A DNA stretch of 64,000 bases from Vagococcus vulneris (GCF_003950515.1 NZ_NGJS01000010.1:23443-87442); one strand, 5' to 3'; numbered from the stretch's first letter, positions 46,840 to 56,763 are shown. Notes: generated from the letters alone by a model not told the origin. Numbers and translations are program-made.

Positions 46840-47739
46840 ATGTATCTAGGTTCGCACGTAAGTATGAGCGGTAAAGACATGCTATTAGGATCAGCAAAAC
46901 TAGCAGACAGCTATGGTGCAAATACGTTTATGATTTATACAGGAGCACCTCAAAATACAAGACGGAAACCCATCGAGGAATTAAATATAGAAAAAGGGCA
47001 GTTATTTATGACAAGTTCTGATATAAATATGGATAAGATTGTTGTTCATGCACCATATATTATAAACCTTGGAAATACGACTAAACCACAAAATTTCGGT
47101 TTTGCTGTTGACTTTTTGCGTCAAGAAATTGAACGCGTTGAAGCCATTGGCGCTAAACAAATTACTTTGCATCCTGGAGCACATGTTGGTGCTGGTGCGG
47201 ATGTTGGCATTAATCAAATTATAAAAGGCTTAAATGAAGTGCTGCGGTCAGAGCAGACCCCCCAGATAGCACTGGAAACAATGGCTGGAAAGGGAACTGA
47301 AATTGGTCGTTCTTTCGAAGAACTAGCTAAAATAATTGATGGTGTCACATATAATGAAAAGTTATCAGTTACGCTGGATACGTGTCATATTAATGACGCT
47401 GGATATAATGTTCGGGAAGATTTTGATGGTGTCTTAGAGGAATTTGATCGTATTATCGGCTTAGATCGACTTAAGGTTATTCATGTGAACGATTCAAAAA
47501 ATTCGCAAGGTTCGCATAAAGACCGTCATGCAAATATTGGATATGGAACTATCGGATTTGATGCATTGAATTATGTGGTTCATCATCCGCAATTAACGGA
47601 ACTGCCTAAGATTTTAGAGACACCGTTTGTCGGTGAAGATAAAAAAACTGCAAAAGCACCTTATAAACATGAAATTTTGATGTTAAAAAAACAAGAATTC
47701 AACCCAAATTTATTAGAGGATGTTTTTAATCAGAAATAA
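46840..47739 (+). CDS. nfo: Endonuclease IV (AP endonuclease)
   Basis: 299-aa TIM-barrel DNA repair enzyme. It shows the start [13 protein letters not shown], the zinc-ligand blocks [66 protein letters not shown] and the final ILETPF. It cleaves at abasic sites using three zinc ions. RBS AGGAGA 9 nt upstream. It is transcribed divergently from the PBP gene. Confidence 0.96.
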   Translation: MYLGSHVSMSGKDMLLGSAKLADSYGANTFMIYTGAPQNTRRKPIEELNIEKGQLFMTSSDINMDKIVVHAPYIINLGNTTKPQNFGFAVDFLRQEIERVEAIGAKQITLHPGAHVGAGADVGINQIIKGLNEVLRSEQTPQIALETMAGKGTEIGRSFEELAKIIDGVTYNEKLSVTLDTCHINDAGYNVREDFDGVLEEFDRIIGLDRLKVIHVNDSKNSQGSHKDRHANIGYGTIGFDALNYVVHHPQLTELPKILETPFVGEDKKTAKAPYKHEILMLKKQEFNPNLLEDVFNQK

Positions 47740-47826
47740 AAGAAAATCGTCCTTTTCATTCACTAAAAATTTTAGTACAATATGTACTGTTAGGCACATT
47801 TTAACAGGAGGAAGGAGTGTAGGATT

Positions 47827-48066
47827 ATGAATACAGGATTAGCGATTCTTTTAATTGTTGTTGCTTTACTAGCTGGACTAGTCGGCGGCTTCTTTTTAGC
47901 GAAAAAAACATTTGAAAATCAATTAGAGAAAAATCCTCCCGTTAATGAGGATATGTTACGTATGATGATGTCCCAAATGGGTCAAAAGCCATCAGAGAAA
48001 AAAGTTCGTCAAATGATGCAAAATATGAAAAATCAAAATTCTAAATCTACTAAGAAGAAGAAATAG
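47827..48066 (+). CDS. yneF: YneF/UPF0154 family small membrane protein
   Basis: 79 aa with one N-terminal membrane helix ([23 protein letters not shown]), followed by the family block [29 protein letters not shown] and a Lys-rich end. UPF0154 proteins are widespread in Firmicutes and of unknown function. RBS AGGAGGAAGGAG upstream. It may be cotranscribed with the following ABC exporter through a leader terminator. Confidence 0.93.
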   Translation: MNTGLAILLIVVALLAGLVGGFFLAKKTFENQLEKNPPVNEDMLRMMMSQMGQKPSEKKVRQMMQNMKNQNSKSTKKKK

Positions 48067-48077
48067 TTTGATAGCTC

Positions 48078-48164
48078 ATGATTCGTATCTTGTATTTGAT
48101 AGATACTGAAAAAAACGGGTGCGGTTTAACGCAGCCGTTTTTTTATTTGGAAGGAGAGTTTTAA
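48078..48164 (+). CDS. Possible leader peptide crossing the terminator before the ABC exporter
   Basis: 28-codon open frame from ATG 48078 to TAA 48162-48164, ending 2 nt before the exporter ATG. It passes through the whole terminator hairpin and through the exporter ribosome binding site. Its own ribosome binding site is poor (AAGAAGAAG some distance upstream). The layout resembles the BmrB leader peptide in front of bmrCD in B. subtilis. Expression is unproven. Confidence 0.35.
   Translation: MIRILYLIDTEKNGCGLTQPFFYLEGEF
48113..48146 (+). terminator. Terminator between yneF and the ABC exporter, possible attenuator
   Basis: AAACGG.TGCG / CGCA.CCGTTT with a 6-nt loop and seven T's. The exporter RBS GGAAGGAGAG starts only a few bases after the T-run. 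Confidence 0.8.
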
Positions 48165-48166
48165 GT

Positions 48167-49921
48167 ATGGATGTTTTTAAGAAGCTGTCTTGGTTTTTTA
48201 AGACAGAGAAAAAAACGTATGCTATAGGTGTGGGATCCTTAATACTAGTTGCGTTTATTCAATTATTACCACCAAGAGTGACAGGAATAATTGTTGATAA
48301 AATCAGTAATGGTACATTGACAGCCGTCAATTTAACAATGTGGATCAGTATTTTAGTTGTTGCAGCAATAGTAGTTTATGGTCTACGCTATTTGTGGAGA
48401 ACCCATATATGGGGTGGGGCAGCTCGTCTTGAGAAGACAATGCGAAAAAGATTATTTCATCAATTTACAAAGATGGATCAAAATTTCTATCAAAAGTATC
48501 GAACAGGTGATTTAATGGCACATGCTACTAATGATTTAAATGCGATTCAAAATGTTGCTGGAGCAGGTATTTTAACTTTTGCAGATGCTTTTATTACTGG
48601 TGCTATTACTGTAGTGGCAATGATTTTATTTGTTGACTGGCGTTTAACATTATTGGCATTAATACCTTTCCCTTTTTTAGCTTTAATTTCAAGTAAATTA
48701 GGAAGTAAGTTACATGATGCTTTCAAAGAATCACAAGCAGCGTTTTCTAAACTAAATGACAAGACGCAAGAAACAATCACCGGTATTAAGGTGATTAAAA
48801 CGTTTGGTCAAGAAGAAGCAGAGATGAAAGATTTTCAGAAAAAAATAAACTATTCAATTAAAAAGAATAATCGAGTTAATGCATTAGATGCTTTATTTGA
48901 TCCGTTAATCGCTATTGTTATTGGTGTGTCTTATGTTGTATCAATTATTGTCGGCGGTGGTTTTGTTGTTAATGGGACGATTACAATTGGCCAATTAATT
49001 ACATTTTTTAATTATATCGGTATGTTAGTTTGGCCAATGTTTGCTATCGGTCGCTTTTTTAATGTTTTACAGCGAGGTAATGCCAGCTACGATCGTGTGC
49101 AGCATTTACTAAGTGAAAAATCTAGCATTGTTGAACAGCAAGATGGTATTAATGTGCCCGCTAAAGGGGATCTGAACTATAAAGTTTCATCTTTTACTTA
49201 TGCAGGTGATAAGGCACCAAGTCTGCAAAATATTGAATTTAACTTAAAAGAAGGTCAGACTTTAGGAATTGTCGGAAAAACGGGTTCAGGAAAAACAAGT
49301 ATTTTAAGACTTTTATTAAGAGAATTCGATCAATATGCAGGAAACATTTCATATGGCAGTCATTCAATTAAAGAGTATCAACTAGATGCCTTGTTGCACT
49401 CAATTGGTTATGTTCCTCAAGATCATTTCTTATTTTCAATGACCGTTCGAGACAACATCCGATTCGCCGTACCACATGCCTCTCAAGAAAAAGTCAATGA
49501 ATTTGCAGATGAAGCCGTTATTCATGAAGATATTTTAGATTTTCCGCAAGGGTACGACACGATGGTTGGTGAGCGCGGCGTTTCATTATCTGGTGGTCAG
49601 AAGCAGCGGATATCCATTGCTAGAGCATTGATTGTTGAACCTGAATTATTGATTCTAGATGATGCTTTATCAGCGGTTGATGCAAAAACTGAGGAACAAA
49701 TTTTATCTAATTTAAGAAATAAGCGTAAAAACAAAACAACTATCATTAGTACGCATCGTTTAAGCAGTGTTATCCATGCTGATGAGATAATAGTTATTGA
49801 CAAAGGGCGTATTACCGAGCGTGGTACACATGAAGAATTGGTGGCACTGGGCGGATGGTATAAGAAAATGTATGATTATCAGCAATTAGAAAGTAAAATA
49901 GAAGGCGGGGTGACAGCATGA
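48167..49921 (+). CDS. Heterodimeric ABC exporter subunit 1 (BmrC/YheI-like)
   Basis: 584 aa: six-helix membrane domain (about residues 15-310) plus nucleotide-binding domain with Walker A GKTGSGKTS and canonical signature LSGGQKQR. Walker B is LLILDDALSAVD, with Asp in place of the catalytic Glu. This defect, together with an odd signature in the partner, is typical of asymmetric exporters such as BmrCD, LmrCD and TM287/288. ATG 48167 follows GGAAGGAGAG; longer readings would cross the terminator. The gene overlaps the next by 4 nt (ATGA). It probably exports drugs or lipophilic compounds. Confidence 0.92.
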   Translation: MDVFKKLSWFFKTEKKTYAIGVGSLILVAFIQLLPPRVTGIIVDKISNGTLTAVNLTMWISILVVAAIVVYGLRYLWRTHIWGGAARLEKTMRKRLFHQFTKMDQNFYQKYRTGDLMAHATNDLNAIQNVAGAGILTFADAFITGAITVVAMILFVDWRLTLLALIPFPFLALISSKLGSKLHDAFKESQAAFSKLNDKTQETITGIKVIKTFGQEEAEMKDFQKKINYSIKKNNRVNALDALFDPLIAIVIGVSYVVSIIVGGGFVVNGTITIGQLITFFNYIGMLVWPMFAIGRFFNVLQRGNASYDRVQHLLSEKSSIVEQQDGINVPAKGDLNYKVSSFTYAGDKAPSLQNIEFNLKEGQTLGIVGKTGSGKTSILRLLLREFDQYAGNISYGSHSIKEYQLDALLHSIGYVPQDHFLFSMTVRDNIRFAVPHASQEKVNEFADEAVIHEDILDFPQGYDTMVGERGVSLSGGQKQRISIARALIVEPELLILDDALSAVDAKTEEQILSNLRNKRKNKTTIISTHRLSSVIHADEIIVIDKGRITERGTHEELVALGGWYKKMYDYQQLESKIEGGVTA

Positions 49922-51714
49922 GTGAACCACAATCAGAATGGACTAAGACTTTAACCATGAAGGAGCAGACAACGATAATTAAACGGCTGTTTACTTTTGC
50001 AAAACCGTTTAAATGGTATTTTTTTGGTGCATTGACATTTTCAATTATATTGGCAGTTATTAATATCCTACTACCAAAAGTTTTACAGATTTTTATGGAT
50101 AATCATTTAGAGTCTAAGAATGCAACAACACAAACAATCCTTTATTTTGCTGCTTTATATGGGATAGGAGTATTATTTAAGGCAATTGTTTGGTTTGGCC
50201 AGTGGATTTTATATTTTAAGGGGTCATTAAATACGTATCAATCAATCAGAGTTCGACTGTTTAATAAATTACAAACAATGGGAATGCGATATTTTGACCA
50301 AACACCGGCTGGGTCAATTGTATCTCGTGTCACAAATGATACGGAAACGCTATTTGAGTTTTGGCTGTTCTTCTTGTTCATTATGACGGCTATCTTTGGG
50401 GTAGTGGCATCTTTTATTGCAATGTGGGGTATTAGTCATCAACTTACTTTGATTTGTATGATATTTTTCCCGATTTTATTAATAATTATTTGGTATTATC
50501 AAAAATACAGTTCAAGAATTTATCGAGGAATGCGAGAACGTTTGAGTCATCTGAACACTAAATTAAATGAGTCAATTACAGGTATGTCAATTATTCAAAT
50601 TTTTCGTCAAGAGGAAAGGTTAGAAGAAGAATTTGCTGAGAGTAATAATGCTTATTTATCATCACGTTATGACATGATTAAAACAAATTCTTTGCTGTTA
50701 GCACCTATTATTAATCTACTTTTTGCGTTGGCTACAGCTATGATTTTAGGTTATTTTGGTATTTTATCAACTCAATCACCAGTTGAAGTTGGTGTCATTT
50801 ATGCGTTCATTTCATATGTACAGCAATTCTTTAATCCAATGACGAATATGATGGATTCTTTAAGTGTTTTTCAAGATGGATTAGTTGCTGGCGGACGCAT
50901 TATTAAAATTTTAGACCATGATGAATTAACACCACAGCAAAATGATGGGGCAAACGTCAAAATTACTAATGCAAAAATTGAATTTAAAAATGTTACATTT
51001 TCATATGATGGAAAAAATAATGTATTAAAAAATATTAGTTTTGTCGCAAATCCTGGTGAAACTGTTGCGCTAGTTGGTCATACAGGAAGCGGAAAAAGCT
51101 CAATTATCAATGTACTTATGAGATTTTATGAATTTTATGATGGACAGATTTTAATTGATGATTGTGATATTAAAGATTTTCCAATAACAGAACTTCGCGA
51201 AAAACTAGGCTTAGTTCTTCAAGATGCATTTATGTTTTATGGTGATATTTCCAGTAATATTCGTTTATTAAATGAAAATATTACGGATGAACAAATTATC
51301 GAAGCAGCAAAGTTTGTCCAAGCAGATACATTTATCGAAACACTGCCCGACAAATATCATGCTAAAGTATTAGAGAGCGGTTCAAGTTTTTCTAGCGGAC
51401 AGAGACAGTTGATTTCTTTTGCCCGAACTATCGTAACTGATCCAAAAATACTTGTTTTAGATGAAGCAACTGCGAACATCGATACTGAAACGGAAACTTT
51501 AATTCAAGAAGGATTGCAGCGAATGCGATCAGGGCGAACAACGATTGCTATCGCTCACCGATTATCGACAATTAAAGACGCTGATTTAATCTTAGTCTTA
51601 GAGAAGGGGAAAATTGTCGAGCGGGGTACACATGACGAGTTGATTTCTCATGAAGGTCTATACAATGACATGTATCAATTACAAAATAATGAAAGAGATT
51701 TAAGACAACATTAG
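49918..51714 (+). CDS. Heterodimeric ABC exporter subunit 2 (BmrD/YheH-like)
   Basis: 598 aa: membrane domain (about residues 35-330) and nucleotide-binding domain with Walker A GHTGSGKSS and Walker B LVLDEATANID, keeping the catalytic Glu. The signature is FSSGQRQL in place of LSGGQ. This complements the degenerate Walker B of subunit 1, so the dimer has one consensus and one degenerate ATP site. It overlaps the first subunit gene by 4 nt. A SulP gene follows after 18 nt and may be on the same transcript. Confidence 0.93.
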   Translation: MSEPQSEWTKTLTMKEQTTIIKRLFTFAKPFKWYFFGALTFSIILAVINILLPKVLQIFMDNHLESKNATTQTILYFAALYGIGVLFKAIVWFGQWILYFKGSLNTYQSIRVRLFNKLQTMGMRYFDQTPAGSIVSRVTNDTETLFEFWLFFLFIMTAIFGVVASFIAMWGISHQLTLICMIFFPILLIIIWYYQKYSSRIYRGMRERLSHLNTKLNESITGMSIIQIFRQEERLEEEFAESNNAYLSSRYDMIKTNSLLLAPIINLLFALATAMILGYFGILSTQSPVEVGVIYAFISYVQQFFNPMTNMMDSLSVFQDGLVAGGRIIKILDHDELTPQQNDGANVKITNAKIEFKNVTFSYDGKNNVLKNISFVANPGETVALVGHTGSGKSSIINVLMRFYEFYDGQILIDDCDIKDFPITELREKLGLVLQDAFMFYGDISSNIRLLNENITDEQIIEAAKFVQADTFIETLPDKYHAKVLESGSSFSSGQRQLISFARTIVTDPKILVLDEATANIDTETETLIQEGLQRMRSGRTTIAIAHRLSTIKDADLILVLEKGKIVERGTHDELISHEGLYNDMYQLQNNERDLRQH

Positions 51715-51732
51715 AGAGGAATCAAACAGTTT

Positions 51733-52896
51733 ATGTTGATAAGCACGAATAAAAAAGAGTGGCTTGGTAATGTTAGAAACGATATCTTTGGTGGATTGGT
51801 TACCTCTGTAGCACTTATTCCAGAAGTTATCGGGTTTGCTATTTTATCAGGTGTTAATCCTATTACAGCATTATTTGCCTCTGTGATTACAATCATAGTA
51901 ACTTCATTGACCGGTGGTCGGCCGGCGATGGTATCTGCAGCTGCTGGATCAATGGCTCTAGTGATGGTAACTCTGATAAAAAATTATGGTATTGAATACA
52001 TGGTGGCGGCTACAATTTTAACAGGTGGCTTACAGCTGTTCTTTGGTTACTTAGGCATTCATCGTTTAATGCGTTTTGTGTCGAAACCCGTTATGTCAGG
52101 TTTTGTTAATGCTTTGGCTATATTAATTTTTATAGCCCAGATTCAACAGTTGATGCACGTGTCATTTGCAGCTTACGTCATGACTATATTTGCAATTGCA
52201 GTAATGTATTTGTTTCCGTATGTGACAAAACTAATTCCGGCAGCGCTTATTGTAATTGTTTTAATGACAGTTGGGACATTTACTTTTGGATGGAATGTAC
52301 AGACGGTTGGTAATCTAGGTGATATGTCGGGAAACATCCAGGGACTTCATTTGCCGAGTGTCCCCATGAATTTTGAGACATTGCGTATTATTTTTCCAAC
52401 TGCTCTTGCTCTGTCTTTAGTCGGATTGGTAGAATCATTGCTGACATTGCCTATTGTGGATGAGATGACTGAGACAATCGGGGATAGTCGACGCGAAGTG
52501 AAAGCACAGGGTTTAGCCAATATAGTGACAGGTTTTTTTGGTGGACCCGCGGGATGTGCGATGATTGGACAAGCAGTGATCAATGTGAAGTCGGGTGGCA
52601 GAAAGCGGCTCTCAACGATGGCTGCAGGGATTGTCCTTCTATTGCTGCTTATCGTATTTAAAGGTGTCATGCTTCAAATTCCAACACCTGCACTAATTGG
52701 TATTATGATAACTGTCGCCATCACAACCTTTGATTTTGACAGTATAAAAACAGTAAGAAAGTTATCTTTTATTGAAGCAACAGCGATGATTCTCACGATT
52801 GCAGTGGTTTTATATACACATAATTTAGCTGTTGGTATTATTGTTGGTGTTTTAATTACTTTTTTGGATTTAAAATCATTACAAAAAAATAATTAG
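51733..52896 (+). CDS. SulP-family anion transporter lacking a STAS domain
   Basis: 387-aa carrier. The conserved SulP N-terminal region (DIFGGLVTSVALIPEVIGFAILSGVNP) and GGRPAMVSAAAGSMALV are followed by LSLVGLVESLLTLPIVDEMT and GFFGGPAGCAMIGQ. Typical SulP proteins end in a STAS domain; here the chain stops after the last helix (FLDLKSLQKNN), with a terminator 7 nt later. It is therefore a short form, not a frameshifted one as far as I can see. The substrate could be sulfate, bicarbonate or another anion. Confidence 0.85.
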   Translation: MLISTNKKEWLGNVRNDIFGGLVTSVALIPEVIGFAILSGVNPITALFASVITIIVTSLTGGRPAMVSAAAGSMALVMVTLIKNYGIEYMVAATILTGGLQLFFGYLGIHRLMRFVSKPVMSGFVNALAILIFIAQIQQLMHVSFAAYVMTIFAIAVMYLFPYVTKLIPAALIVIVLMTVGTFTFGWNVQTVGNLGDMSGNIQGLHLPSVPMNFETLRIIFPTALALSLVGLVESLLTLPIVDEMTETIGDSRREVKAQGLANIVTGFFGGPAGCAMIGQAVINVKSGGRKRLSTMAAGIVLLLLLIVFKGVMLQIPTPALIGIMITVAITTFDFDSIKTVRKLSFIEATAMILTIAVVLYTHNLAVGIIVGVLITFLDLKSLQKNN

Positions 52897-52902
52897 TTGT
52901 GA

Positions 52903-52937
52903 AAAGAATCGATTGATAATAATCGGTTCTTTTTTTG
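52903..52937 (+). terminator. Terminator after the SulP gene
   Basis: GAATCGATT (52906-52914) / AATCGGTTC (52921-52929), followed by TTTTTTT. Confidence 0.85.
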
Positions 52938-53107
52938 TTTCTTTTTTTAATGTAGTACTTATAATAAGTGAGTGTTTCTAAAGAAGAGAGAGAAGAATAA
53001 ATTTGAGAAAATTCTGAAAAAATTTTCTGCTGATAAAGAATTTTTAGGAGATGGCTATTGACGAGAAAGGAGTATCGGAGGTAACACATACGAATTAGCC
53101 ATTTTAA

Positions 53108-53308
53108 TTGCTAGTTCTTGTGGAACTACAAGTGTATACATCTGCGCAGATTACTGTTTCAACTGCTAATCAAGTGATCATTCCAATAAAGCTTATAGAT
53201 TTAGACTTGCAATCGACAAAGTGTATTTCTAGAAGTGTTGATACTCAAGATTTCTTAGATAGTGAATTAGATAAGTTGTTGATGAAATTTAGTGATATGA
53301 TTAATTAA
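53108..53308 (+). pseudogene. Unrecognised short ORF, probably a gene remnant
   Basis: A 66-codon open frame, of which the last ~50 codons (from QITVSTANQ to KFSDMIN) look protein-like. There is no ribosome binding site near its start. A good RBS upstream (GTATCGGAGG, 53072-53081) leads into frames that stop at once. I read this as the 3' part of a decayed gene of unknown identity. Confidence 0.35.
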
Positions 53309-53391
53309 AAATCTAGAATAAATTATGTAAAAATTAAACTGACTTATAAAGAGATAGTACAAATATAAAATCAACATTGTTGAATACAAAA

Positions 53392-53447
53392 ATGCAATTA
53401 CTTATCTCCACTTAACTATCGAAAAAGGTAATTGCATAAGTATTTTT
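53392..53447. terminator. Hairpin between the remnant and the ECF S gene
   Basis: ATGCAATTAC (53392-53401) / GTAATTGCAT (53428-53437) with a 26-nt loop. T-rich runs lie on both sides, so it may end transcription in both directions. Confidence 0.55.
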
Positions 53448-53478
53448 TACCTGTCTCATTTATAAGGTTCAGTCCCAA

Positions 53479-53997
53479 TCAACTACTTATCCGATTTTTC
53501 ATTTTTAGAAAAATTGGCTTTATAACTGGTTCTAAGATAAAATAAAATAGAATATTTCCTACGGCGTGCAAACTATCAAAAGTAATTCCTTGTAAATAAT
53601 AGACCCAAAATATATCTATTCCTATGAAAGGAGCTTGTATCAGAGAAATAATAAATCCATAAAGATAACCTAAAAATCCAGAAAATAATGCTCTAACGAT
53701 AATTGAGGATTTTATCAAAAAGCGTTTAGCTAATTTGATTGTTAAACAAATAATTAAATAAGCTATTATTTGAGCAATGGTCCATGGTCCCATACCTAGA
53801 TAAATATTTGAAATAAACATACTCAGGATTGCAATCAGACTTCCAAAATAGGAACTGATAAATAATGAACTCATTATTATAATGTCAGTGAGTGGTTGCA
53901 TATTCGGAATACTTTGAAAAACTAAGCGACTGACAAATGCGGCAGAACTAACTAGTGCCACATATGAAATGAAAAATGTTGATTTATTTAAGTTCAT
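53479..53997 (-). CDS. ECF transporter S component
   Basis: 172-aa membrane protein with about six hydrophobic segments, resembling substrate-specific (S) subunits of energy-coupling-factor importers: PNMQPLTDIIIMSSLFISSYFG, FISNIYLGMGPWTIAQIIAY and GITFDSLHAVGNILFYFILEP. The ATG overlaps the end of the DUF4430 lipoprotein gene by 14 nt, so the two are coupled. Group II S components share an EcfAA'T module encoded elsewhere; no such genes are in this window. A vitamin such as cobalamin is a plausible substrate because of the partner protein; this is inference. Confidence 0.8.
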   Translation of the reverse strand: MNLNKSTFFISYVALVSSAAFVSRLVFQSIPNMQPLTDIIIMSSLFISSYFGSLIAILSMFISNIYLGMGPWTIAQIIAYLIICLTIKLAKRFLIKSSIIVRALFSGFLGYLYGFIISLIQAPFIGIDIFWVYYLQGITFDSLHAVGNILFYFILEPVIKPIFLKMKNRISS

Positions 53998-54391
53998 TTA
54001 AGCGCCATTCAATTTTATCGCCTGAGTTAACCTTAGTGTCACTGGCACCTTTTGAGGCTTCTTTGTTATTGATGTAGTACATCCAATATTTGTTTTTTTC
54101 TTTATCTTGTGATTTGCCGTTAATTTCAGTAACAAAACCATCTTTTTCTTTTGTATCAAAGTTTTTCTTTAGTATATCCATTACAGTCTGGTCTTTAGTT
54201 GTTGTAATATTTTTTGATGATATTTCTTTTGCATCTTCTATTAAAGTGATTGTAACATTAATATGTTTTTTCTCTGTTGAAGACGAAGATGAAATAGTGG
54301 AACTGTTTGTACTTGATGTTTGTTCTGCTCCGCATCCAGTTGCTATTATAAGAAACGAGAGTGCTGATAGTAATAATAATCTCTTTTTCAT
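53984..54391 (-). CDS. DUF4430 lipoprotein
   Basis: 135 aa. A lipoprotein signal peptide (MKKRLLLLSALSFLIIATGCG) ends in the lipobox ATGC, followed by a Ser/Thr-rich linker. The remaining ~90 residues match the DUF4430 fold (TVMDILKKNFDTKEKDGFVTEING, YWMYYINNKEASKGASDTKVNSGDKIEWR), related to the C-terminal domain of eukaryotic cobalamin carriers. It likely captures a ligand outside the membrane and hands it to the coupled ECF S component. RBS TTGGAGG. No cobalamin riboswitch fits into the short leader. Confidence 0.85.
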   Translation of the reverse strand: MKKRLLLLSALSFLIIATGCGAEQTSSTNSSTISSSSSTEKKHINVTITLIEDAKEISSKNITTTKDQTVMDILKKNFDTKEKDGFVTEINGKSQDKEKNKYWMYYINNKEASKGASDTKVNSGDKIEWRLNELK

Positions 54392-54420
54392 AGTAAAGCC
54401 TCCAATTTTTATTAGTTTTA

Positions 54421-54449
54421 ATTTTAACTACATTTAGACATGAAATCAA
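54421..54449 (-). promoter_or_regulatory. Promoter of the DUF4430-ECF operon
   Basis: Minus-strand TTGATT (54444-54449), 17-nt spacer, TAAAAT (54421-54426). Confidence 0.6.
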
Positions 54450-54450
54450 T

Positions 54451-54479
54451 AAAAAAAGCCTTTATAAAGGCTTTTTTTA
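54451..54479. terminator. Terminator of the glutamine-type ABC operon
   Basis: AAAAAAAGCCTTTATAAAGGCTTTTTTT-type symmetrical hairpin, with T-run on either strand; it ends the leftward glnQ transcript. Confidence 0.85.
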
Positions 54480-54486
54480 TTGATTT

Positions 54487-55224
54487 TTACATATGCAAAA
54501 CTTTGTTTAAAAAGTTCTGCGTACGCTCGTTTTTTGGATGGTCAAATACTTGCTCCGGTGTCCCATCCTCAATAAAATTACCGGCTTCAATAAACATGAC
54601 ACGGTTAGCAACTTCTTTTGCAAATCCCATTTCATGTGTAACGATAACCATAGTCATTCCTTGCTCAGCCAAGTCCTCCATAACTTTTAACACATCACCG
54701 ACCATTTCGGGGTCTAAGGCTGATGTTGGTTCGTCAAATAACATGATATCAGGGTTCATAGCTAGCGCCCTAGCTATGGCAATACGCTGCTTTTGACCAC
54801 CTGATAATGAGTCTGGATATGCATCGCGTTTATCTGCTAGGCCAACTTTTTCAAGTAATTCGACAGCTTTTTTTTCAGCCTCAGCTTTTGTCATTTTACC
54901 TAAATCAACCGGTGCTAATGTAATATTGTCGATAACTGATAAATGGGGAAATAGATTAAAATGTTGAAAGACCATGCCTATATGTTGACGGACATGATTA
55001 ATGTTGGTATTTTTATCTGTCAAATCTGCTCCGTCAATAATGATTGCACCGCTAGAAATTTCTTCTAATTGATTTAAACAACGTAAGAAAGTACTTTTAC
55101 CAGAACCTGAAGGACCGATAATACAAACGACGTCACCTTTATCTATGGAAACATTGATATTATTTAGAATGGTGTTGTCACCAAATTTTTTTACTAAGTG
55201 TTCTACTAAAATCTTTTCTGTCAT
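54487..55224 (-). CDS. glnQ: Amino acid ABC transporter ATP-binding protein (GlnQ-like)
   Basis: 245-aa polar amino acid transporter ATPase. Walker [11 protein letters not shown]-loop [10 protein letters not shown], signature LSGGQKQR and Walker [15 protein letters not shown] are all intact. It overlaps the permease/binding-protein gene by 4 nt and has AAAGGAAATT inside the end of that gene. It powers uptake of glutamine or a related amino acid. Confidence 0.94.
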   Translation of the reverse strand: MTEKILVEHLVKKFGDNTILNNINVSIDKGDVVCIIGPSGSGKSTFLRCLNQLEEISSGAIIIDGADLTDKNTNINHVRQHIGMVFQHFNLFPHLSVIDNITLAPVDLGKMTKAEAEKKAVELLEKVGLADKRDAYPDSLSGGQKQRIAIARALAMNPDIMLFDEPTSALDPEMVGDVLKVMEDLAEQGMTMVIVTHEMGFAKEVANRVMFIEAGNFIEDGTPEQVFDHPKNERTQNFLNKVLHM

Positions 55225-56735
55225 AGTTGTAATTTCCTTTCGAACATTTTACCTAATTGTGTTAGTGCAGTAATAAGAATTAAGTACATTACTGCAATGA
55301 CAAAGTACACTAAAGTACTTTGTAGATTTCGTGCTACAATCATCTTACCAGCTTGCAGTAATTCAATTAAACCAATAGCAGAGAGAATGGTTGTATCTTT
55401 TAAAGAAATAACGAATTGATTAACAAATGAAGGAATCATAATACGAATTGCTTGAGGTAAAATGATTTTTTGCATTGTTTTTCCATAAGACAAGCCTAGA
55501 CTGCGAGAAGCTTCCATTTGACCTGAAGGAACGGCTTTAATACCGCCTCGAACAATTTCAGAAATATACGCACTTGCATTTAGTGTCAGAGTAACGATAC
55601 CGGCTACAAACACTGGGATATTGAATCCAAGAACACCTGGTAAACCGAAATAGATAAAGAATGCCAAGACCATTAGCGGAATGCCTCGAATTAAATCAAC
55701 GTAAATCGTCGCAATAGTTCTGACAACCCTACGCTCAGATACGGACATAAGACCAAATAACACGCCCAATACTGTTGCAAGGGCAAAGGATAGAAAGGCT
55801 AACCAAATAGTCATCCAAAAGCCTTTTAGCAATCTCTCCCAGTTGTTTGACAGCATACCTGTTAATGTAGATTCATCAACTGCTTTCTTTTTTGATGCTG
55901 AAATTTTAGTATCAGTTTGGATATATTTACCTAATAATTTATCATAAGCTCCAGATTTTTTCATCTCGGCTAAGGTTTTATTAAACATAGCAATTAATTC
56001 AGGATTTGTCCCTTTTTTAACAGCAAATCCATATTGACCGCCATCTTCTTTTGCAATAGGCGTTTGGATATTTTGACCTTGAGCAACAGCATAACCGATA
56101 ACAGGATAATCATCCATAATTGCTGCCACTTCATTAATATCCAGAGCGCTGAATAGTGCATCAGTTGTATCTAAGTAAGTAATTGAATAACCGTATTTAT
56201 CTTTATTTTTTTCTAAAAAATCAGCACTGGCAGTTCCAATCTTTGCGGCTATCTTTTGTCCCTTTAAATCTTTATAATCTTTTATTTTATTATTTCCTTT
56301 TTTAACAGCTATTTGGACGCCACTGTCAAAATAAGGTTCAGAAAAATCAAATGCTTTAATACGTTCATCAGTGATTGTCATACCAGCAATAACACCGTCA
56401 GCTTGACCTGACTCAACGGCTTGAACGGCAGAATTGAAACCGATAAATTTAAAATCAACATTAAATCCGTTTTGTTTAGCAACTTCTTTCATTAAATCAA
56501 CATCGATACCTACATAGTCACCATCTGCATTTTGATATTCAAAAGGTGCATAGGTTGAATCACTTGCTATAATATAAGTCTGTTTTAAAGGCTTAGTATC
56601 AGTAGATTGATTGGATTTAGATGCTGAATTAGATGAATCAGCAGCCATCGCAATACTAGAATTTACTAGAGTAATAATGAAAACTGAAAGCAATATTCCA
56701 ACTATTTTCCCCATTTGTTTCATTTTTTCGTACAT
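55221..56735 (-). CDS. glnP: Amino acid ABC transporter, fused substrate-binding and permease protein (GlnP-like)
   Basis: 504 aa. A signal peptide is followed by a type-2 periplasmic-binding domain (about residues 55-275: [55 protein letters not shown]) and then a HisM/GlnP permease domain (about 300-500: [48 protein letters not shown]). Only one binding domain is present; lactococcal GlnP has two. ATG 56735 is chosen, as GAAAGGGG stands 7 nt upstream. Substrate probably glutamine/glutamate or another polar amino acid. Confidence 0.92.
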   Translation of the reverse strand: MYEKMKQMGKIVGILLSVFIITLVNSSIAMAADSSNSASKSNQSTDTKPLKQTYIIASDSTYAPFEYQNADGDYVGIDVDLMKEVAKQNGFNVDFKFIGFNSAVQAVESGQADGVIAGMTITDERIKAFDFSEPYFDSGVQIAVKKGNNKIKDYKDLKGQKIAAKIGTASADFLEKNKDKYGYSITYLDTTDALFSALDINEVAAIMDDYPVIGYAVAQGQNIQTPIAKEDGGQYGFAVKKGTNPELIAMFNKTLAEMKKSGAYDKLLGKYIQTDTKISASKKKAVDESTLTGMLSNNWERLLKGFWMTIWLAFLSFALATVLGVLFGLMSVSERRVVRTIATIYVDLIRGIPLMVLAFFIYFGLPGVLGFNIPVFVAGIVTLTLNASAYISEIVRGGIKAVPSGQMEASRSLGLSYGKTMQKIILPQAIRIMIPSFVNQFVISLKDTTILSAIGLIELLQAGKMIVARNLQSTLVYFVIAVMYLILITALTQLGKMFERKLQL

Positions 56736-56763
56736 AAACAAACCCCTTTCACAATATTGGACA

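Noticed and set aside
54392..54450. Cobalamin riboswitch before the DUF4430-ECF genes
   Set aside because: Less than 100 nt are available and no B12-box was seen.
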